Origin: Malikia sp041190985
Lineage (GTDB): Bacteria > Pseudomonadota > Gammaproteobacteria > Burkholderiales > Burkholderiaceae_C
Direction of reading: 5' to 3'
NCBI GenBank assembly: GCA_041190985.1
Contig: JBEEPT010000259.1
Coordinates: 1 to 19,699, forward strand
Length of the DNA: 19,699 nt
Notes under the pieces: model-generated
Seen by the model: only the letters and a program-made list of their open reading frames with translations
The model's database searches: none
Told to the model about the DNA's origin: nothing
Translations under genes and position numbers: made by a program
Shown: positions 16,254-19,699 of the stretch, in pieces
How the letters are laid out: each line of letters starts with the position of its first letter
Numbering within the stretch: position 1 is the stretch's first letter

Positions 16254-17424
16254 GGCTGCCCTGTGTGTCGTTGGCGCCACGCATGCCGTCGATGCCGAGC
16301 AGCGGCTTCCAGTCCTTGTCTTCCTGCGGGGCGTAGTCTGCGGCCAGGGCCTGCTCGAAGGCCTGCTCCACCAGGCTGCTGGCCTGTGCCACCTCCAGGT
16401 CTTCCGGCACCCGTTGCCCTATGCCCAGGTAGTACAGGCACAGCCGGTGGCGCAGCACGACATCCAGCGCATTGCTGATGGTCGCGGCTTCGTCGAGCTT
16501 GGTGAGTATGCAGCCTTCCAGCCCGGAGCCGCGGTAGGCGCGGACCACCTCGTTGAGGGTCTCGATCGTGCTGGTGGCGTTCAGGCACAGCAGCCGCTTG
16601 ACCGCCACCTTGGTCCCGGACAGCATGGCCACCTGCTCGGCCACCATCTGGTCGCGCTGGCTCATGCCCACGGTGTCGATCAGCACCGTGTGCTTGTTCG
16701 AGAGCTCGTCCAGCGCGATGCGCAGGTCCACCTCGTCCTTGACCGAGTGCACCATGACGCCCAGGATCTTGCCGTAGATGCGCAACTGCTCGTGGGCGCC
16801 GATCCGGTAGCCGTCGGTGGTGATCAGAGCGAGCTTGCCGGGGCCGTGGCGCATCACGTAACGCGCCGCGAGCTTGGCGGTGGTCGTGGTCTTGCCGACA
16901 CCGGTGGGGCCGATCAGTGCGAACACGCCGCCACCGTCCAGCAGACGTTCCTCATCCGGCAGCACGTCGACGTTGCGCACCAGCACGTCCTTGGCCCATT
17001 CCAGGGCTTCCTCGACGTCTCCGTCCAGGGGGGCCTTCTCCGCCAGCTGTCGTGCCAGTCCGGTGCTGAAGCCCAACGTCGTCAGTTTCTGCAGCAGGGC
17101 CGCCTTGGCGGGTTTGCGCTGCTGCTCGCCCGCCCATGCCAGCTGGTTCATCTGGGTGGCGAGGGCGTCGCGCATGGCACGGATCTCGTCCATGATGGCG
17201 TCCATGCCGGGCGCCGCAACGGCTGGTGCCGGGGCGACGCCGCTGCTACCGTCCGGCTCGAACACCGCTAGCACGCCGGAGTAGTCCAGCTCTGTGCAGG
17301 CCAGGATCTCGACGCCAGCGTCGACGTTGCGGTTGGCCAGGATCATGGCCTCGGGGCCGAGTGCCTCGCGTACCAGGCCCAGGGCCTCGCGTGCGGTGGC
17401 GCCGACGAAACGGTGGACCTTCAT
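16243..17424 (-). CDS. flhF: Flagellar biosynthesis SRP-type GTPase FlhF
   Basis: FlhF is an SRP-family GTPase that recruits the first flagellar components to their place at the membrane. The 393-residue protein begins with the typical MKVHRFVGATAREAL segment, followed by a variable linker (about 55-105) and the N domain. The G domain has P-loop GPTGVGKT (172-179), ITTDGYRIGAHEQL, the DTVGMSQRD switch and the TKLDEA base-recognition motif. The ATG at 17424 has GGAG 7 nt upstream and lies 2 bp after flhA. All GTPase motifs are intact, in contrast to the degenerate ATPase motif of the adjacent flhG. Confidence 0.96.
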   Translation of the reverse strand: MKVHRFVGATAREALGLVREALGPEAMILANRNVDAGVEILACTELDYSGVLAVFEPDGSSGVAPAPAVAAPGMDAIMDEIRAMRDALATQMNQLAWAGEQQRKPAKAALLQKLTTLGFSTGLARQLAEKAPLDGDVEEALEWAKDVLVRNVDVLPDEERLLDGGGVFALIGPTGVGKTTTTAKLAARYVMRHGPGKLALITTDGYRIGAHEQLRIYGKILGVMVHSVKDEVDLRIALDELSNKHTVLIDTVGMSQRDQMVAEQVAMLSGTKVAVKRLLCLNATSTIETLNEVVRAYRGSGLEGCILTKLDEAATISNALDVVLRHRLCLYYLGIGQRVPEDLEVAQASSLVEQAFEQALAADYAPQEDKDWKPLLGIDGMRGANDTQGSHVA

Positions 17425-17426
17425 GT

Positions 17427-19514
17427 TCAGGCTCCGACGAGGTGGGTGACTCTAATGGTTCGGTTGTCCGGCAGTTCGGCGTGCGACAGGACCTTGAGCT
17501 GCGGCAGGCTGCGCCGCAGGAAGCGGGCCAGCATCAGGCGCAGGGCGGGTGGCACCAGCAGGATGGGCGCGTGACCCAGCTGCTCCTGCAACTCAGCCGC
17601 CTGCGCCGTCTGCTGCAGCAGGGTGTCGGCCAGACCCGGTTCGATTCCCGCTCCCTCGCCGCCGCCGGCCTGCAAGGCCTGCAGCAGCATGCGCTCCAGC
17701 CGGTTGTCCAGCGTCATGACCGGTAATTCCTCGCTGCCAGGAGCCAGATTCTGCACGATGGCGCGGCCCAATGCTATGCGAACGGCGGCCGTCAGCACCT
17801 GCGCATCCTGGCTCAGCGGCGCGTGCTCGATGAGGGTGTCGACTATGGTGTGCATGTCGCGGATATGCACGCCCTCGGCCAGCAGGTTCTGCAGCACCTT
17901 CTGCAGCGTGGACAGCGGCAGCAGCTTGGGCGTCAGGTCATCCAGCAGCTTGGGCGTCTGCTTGCCGACATGGTCGATCAGGGCCTGGAGTTCCTGGCGG
18001 CCGAGCAGTTCGGCGGCGTGTTGCGACAAGAGGTGGTTAAGATGGGTCGCCACCACGGTGCCGGCGTCGACCACGGTGTAGCCCATGGACTGCGCCTGCT
18101 CGCGCAGCCTGGCTTCGATCCAGACCGCCGGCAGGCCGAAGGCCGGGTCGCTCACCGGCGTGCCCGGCAACTGGCCGGAGACCATGCCAGGGTTGATGGC
18201 CATGAACTGGCCGGGATGCGCCTCGCCGCTGCCGATCTCCACGCCCTTGAGCGTGATGCGGTAGGCCGATGGCCTCAGCTCCAGATTGTCGCGGATGTGC
18301 ACCGGCGGCGGCAGGAAGCCGATCTCCTGGGCGAACTTCTTGCGTATGCCCTTGATGCGGCGCAGCAACTCGCCGTCCTGACCCTGGTCCACCAGGCTGA
18401 TGAGGCGGTAGCCGACCTCCAGTCCGAGTGCCTGTATCGGTGTGACGTCCTGCCAGCTGGCCTCCTCGTGCTCGGGGGCGGGAGCGGGCGGCAGCGCCGC
18501 CTCGGGGCCGGCCTGGCGGCTGGCGAATTGCGCGAGGTAGTAGGCGCCGCCGCCTATCAGCAGGGCCAGCAGGCCGAATGCCAGGTGCGGCATGCCCGGG
18601 ATCAGGCCCAGGCCGCCGACGATGCTGGCGGTGATGTAGAGCACCTGGGGCTTCATGAGCATCTGGCTCATGAGCTGAGCGCCGATGTCCTGGTCGCTTG
18701 CCACGCGCGAGACCACGGCGCCGGCCGCGACGGAGATGATCAGCGAGGGAATCTGGGCCACGAGGCCGTCGCCTATGGCCAGCAGGGTGTAGGTCTCGAT
18801 CGCGCGGCCGAAGTCCAGGCCGTGCTGCAGCATGCCGACCAGCAGGCCGCCGACCATGTTGACCACCGTGATCACGATGCCCGCGACGGCATCGCCGCGC
18901 ACGTACTTGCTGGCGCCGTCCATGGCGCCGTAGAACTCGGCTTCCTGGGACACCTCGGTGCGGCGCTGGCGCGCTTCGGCCTCGCCGATCAACCCGGCGT
19001 TGAGGTCGGCGTCGATCGCCATCTGCTTGCCGGGCATGGCGTCCAGCGCGAAGCGCGCGCCGACCTCGGCGATGCGGCCCGCGCCCTTGGTGACGACCAC
19101 GAAGTTGATCACGGTCAGGATCACGAACACCACCACGCCGACGAGGTAGTTGCCGCCGATCAGGAAGTGGCCGAAAGCCTCGATCACCTTGCCCGCGGCG
19201 CCCGTGCCCGTGTGGCCTTCCAGCAGCACGACGCGGGTGGAGGCCACGTTCAGCGACAGGCGCATCAGCGTGGTGAGCAGCAGCACCGAAGGAAACGCCG
19301 CGAAGTCCAGCGGGCGCAGCATGTAGGCCGCCACCATCATCACCATCAGCGCCACGGCGATGTTGAGCGTGAAGAACGCGTCCAGCATCCAGGGCGGGAT
19401 GGGCAGCACCATCAGCGCCAGGATGGCCACCACCAGCAACGGGGCCGACAGCCCCTGGAGGGCGCCGGCATTGGAGCCCGCCCATTGCTGCAAAGACTTT
19501 ACGGAGGTGTTCAT
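17427..19514 (-). CDS. flhA: Flagellar biosynthesis protein FlhA
   Basis: FlhA is the main export-gate protein of the flagellar type III secretion system. The 695-residue protein has a membrane half (about residues 20-320) with eight hydrophobic segments. It also carries the FHIPEP-type signature region about 132-165 (TKGAGRIAEVGARFALDAMP then GKQMAIDADLNAG). After an acidic, Pro/Ala-rich linker near residue 345 comes the cytoplasmic domain (about 355-690) that docks chaperone-substrate complexes. The ATG at 19514 overlaps the flhB stop as ATGA, with AAGG 9 nt upstream. Length is normal for the family. It is co-transcribed with flhF downstream. Confidence 0.97.
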   Translation of the reverse strand: MNTSVKSLQQWAGSNAGALQGLSAPLLVVAILALMVLPIPPWMLDAFFTLNIAVALMVMMVAAYMLRPLDFAAFPSVLLLTTLMRLSLNVASTRVVLLEGHTGTGAAGKVIEAFGHFLIGGNYLVGVVVFVILTVINFVVVTKGAGRIAEVGARFALDAMPGKQMAIDADLNAGLIGEAEARQRRTEVSQEAEFYGAMDGASKYVRGDAVAGIVITVVNMVGGLLVGMLQHGLDFGRAIETYTLLAIGDGLVAQIPSLIISVAAGAVVSRVASDQDIGAQLMSQMLMKPQVLYITASIVGGLGLIPGMPHLAFGLLALLIGGGAYYLAQFASRQAGPEAALPPAPAPEHEEASWQDVTPIQALGLEVGYRLISLVDQGQDGELLRRIKGIRKKFAQEIGFLPPPVHIRDNLELRPSAYRITLKGVEIGSGEAHPGQFMAINPGMVSGQLPGTPVSDPAFGLPAVWIEARLREQAQSMGYTVVDAGTVVATHLNHLLSQHAAELLGRQELQALIDHVGKQTPKLLDDLTPKLLPLSTLQKVLQNLLAEGVHIRDMHTIVDTLIEHAPLSQDAQVLTAAVRIALGRAIVQNLAPGSEELPVMTLDNRLERMLLQALQAGGGEGAGIEPGLADTLLQQTAQAAELQEQLGHAPILLVPPALRLMLARFLRRSLPQLKVLSHAELPDNRTIRVTHLVGA

Positions 19515-19699
19515 ACGGCAGCACCTTGCACGGGAGTGCGGTTCAGCGGATCGAGTTCAGGCGGTACATAGGGCTCCACCAGGCTGTCGGGCATGCGGCC
19601 TTCGCCGCGCAGCGCGGCCTTGAGGCGGTACACATAGGCCAGCACCTGGGCCACGGCGGTGTAGAGCGTGGCGGGAATGGCCTGGTCCAGCTCGGCGTG
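19511..19699 (-). CDS. flhB: Flagellar biosynthesis protein FlhB, C-terminal end, cut by window
   Basis: The last 62 residues of a protein are readable from the window edge to a TGA at 19513-19511. They begin HAELDQAIPATLYTAVAQVL, followed by AYVYRLK and, near the end, PPELDPLNR. This matches the end of the cytoplasmic domain of FlhB, the export-gate protein that switches substrate specificity after self-cleavage at an NPTH site (which would lie outside the window). The stop overlaps the flhA ATG (ATGA), the usual flhB-flhA arrangement. Confidence 0.88.
   Translation of the reverse strand, partial: HAELDQAIPATLYTAVAQVLAYVYRLKAALRGEGRMPDSLVEPYVPPELDPLNRTPVQGAAV

Noticed and set aside
17823..19571. 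Long plus-strand open frame antisense to flhA
   Set aside because: The product is His/Asp/Gln-rich with no recognisable fold, while flhA on the other strand is complete and conserved.

Overview
The window is a very GC-rich, densely coding bacterial chromosome segment. I see no tRNA, rRNA, insertion sequence, integrase or CRISPR array, and no gene-free stretch longer than about 150 bp. The gene content points to a motile betaproteobacterium (Burkholderiales or Rhodocyclales): an flhB-flhA-flhF-flhG-fliA-motC-motD flagellar block, a DUF482-type acyltransferase divergent from a two-domain nadE, a glnB-type PII gene nearby, and 7TMR-DISM signalling. This assignment is by family content and gene order only.

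Left part (1-3769, + strand): the 3' end of a GT41/SPINDLY-type O-linked GlcNAc transferase-like gene, then a 7TMR-DISM sensor histidine kinase and its OmpR-type response regulator, which are almost certainly one two-component system. Middle part (3785-11493): a DUF482/COG3146 acyltransferase (-) whose start lies within 5 bp of the start of the divergent nadE (+). Next comes a convergent three-gene ABC exporter operon (-) made of ATPase, two-FtsX-domain permease and HlyD-type adaptor. After that comes glnB (+), divergent from the ATPase gene.

Right part (11574-19699, all - strand): read in the direction of transcription it runs flhB (C-terminal end only), flhA, flhF, flhG, fliA, motC and motD, then an RDD-family membrane protein, diacylglycerol kinase dgkA and a LOG-family nucleotide phosphoribohydrolase. 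Nearly every junction is a stop/start overlap or a gap of a few bases, so this is one or two tightly coupled operons. FlhB and FlhA form part of the flagellar export gate. FlhF and FlhG control flagellar placement and number. FliA (sigma-28) drives late flagellar genes. MotC and MotD are a stator pair.

No clearly new system stands out. The observation most worth following is the FlhG protein: it keeps the N-terminal DQAxGLR motif but its P-loop is strongly degenerate, so it may work without ATP-driven MinD-like cycling. Smaller points are the opposed start codons of the acyltransferase and nadE, a hairpin that carries both stop codons of a convergent gene pair, an ABC exporter lying between nadE and glnB, and two G-rich in-frame tandem repeats.
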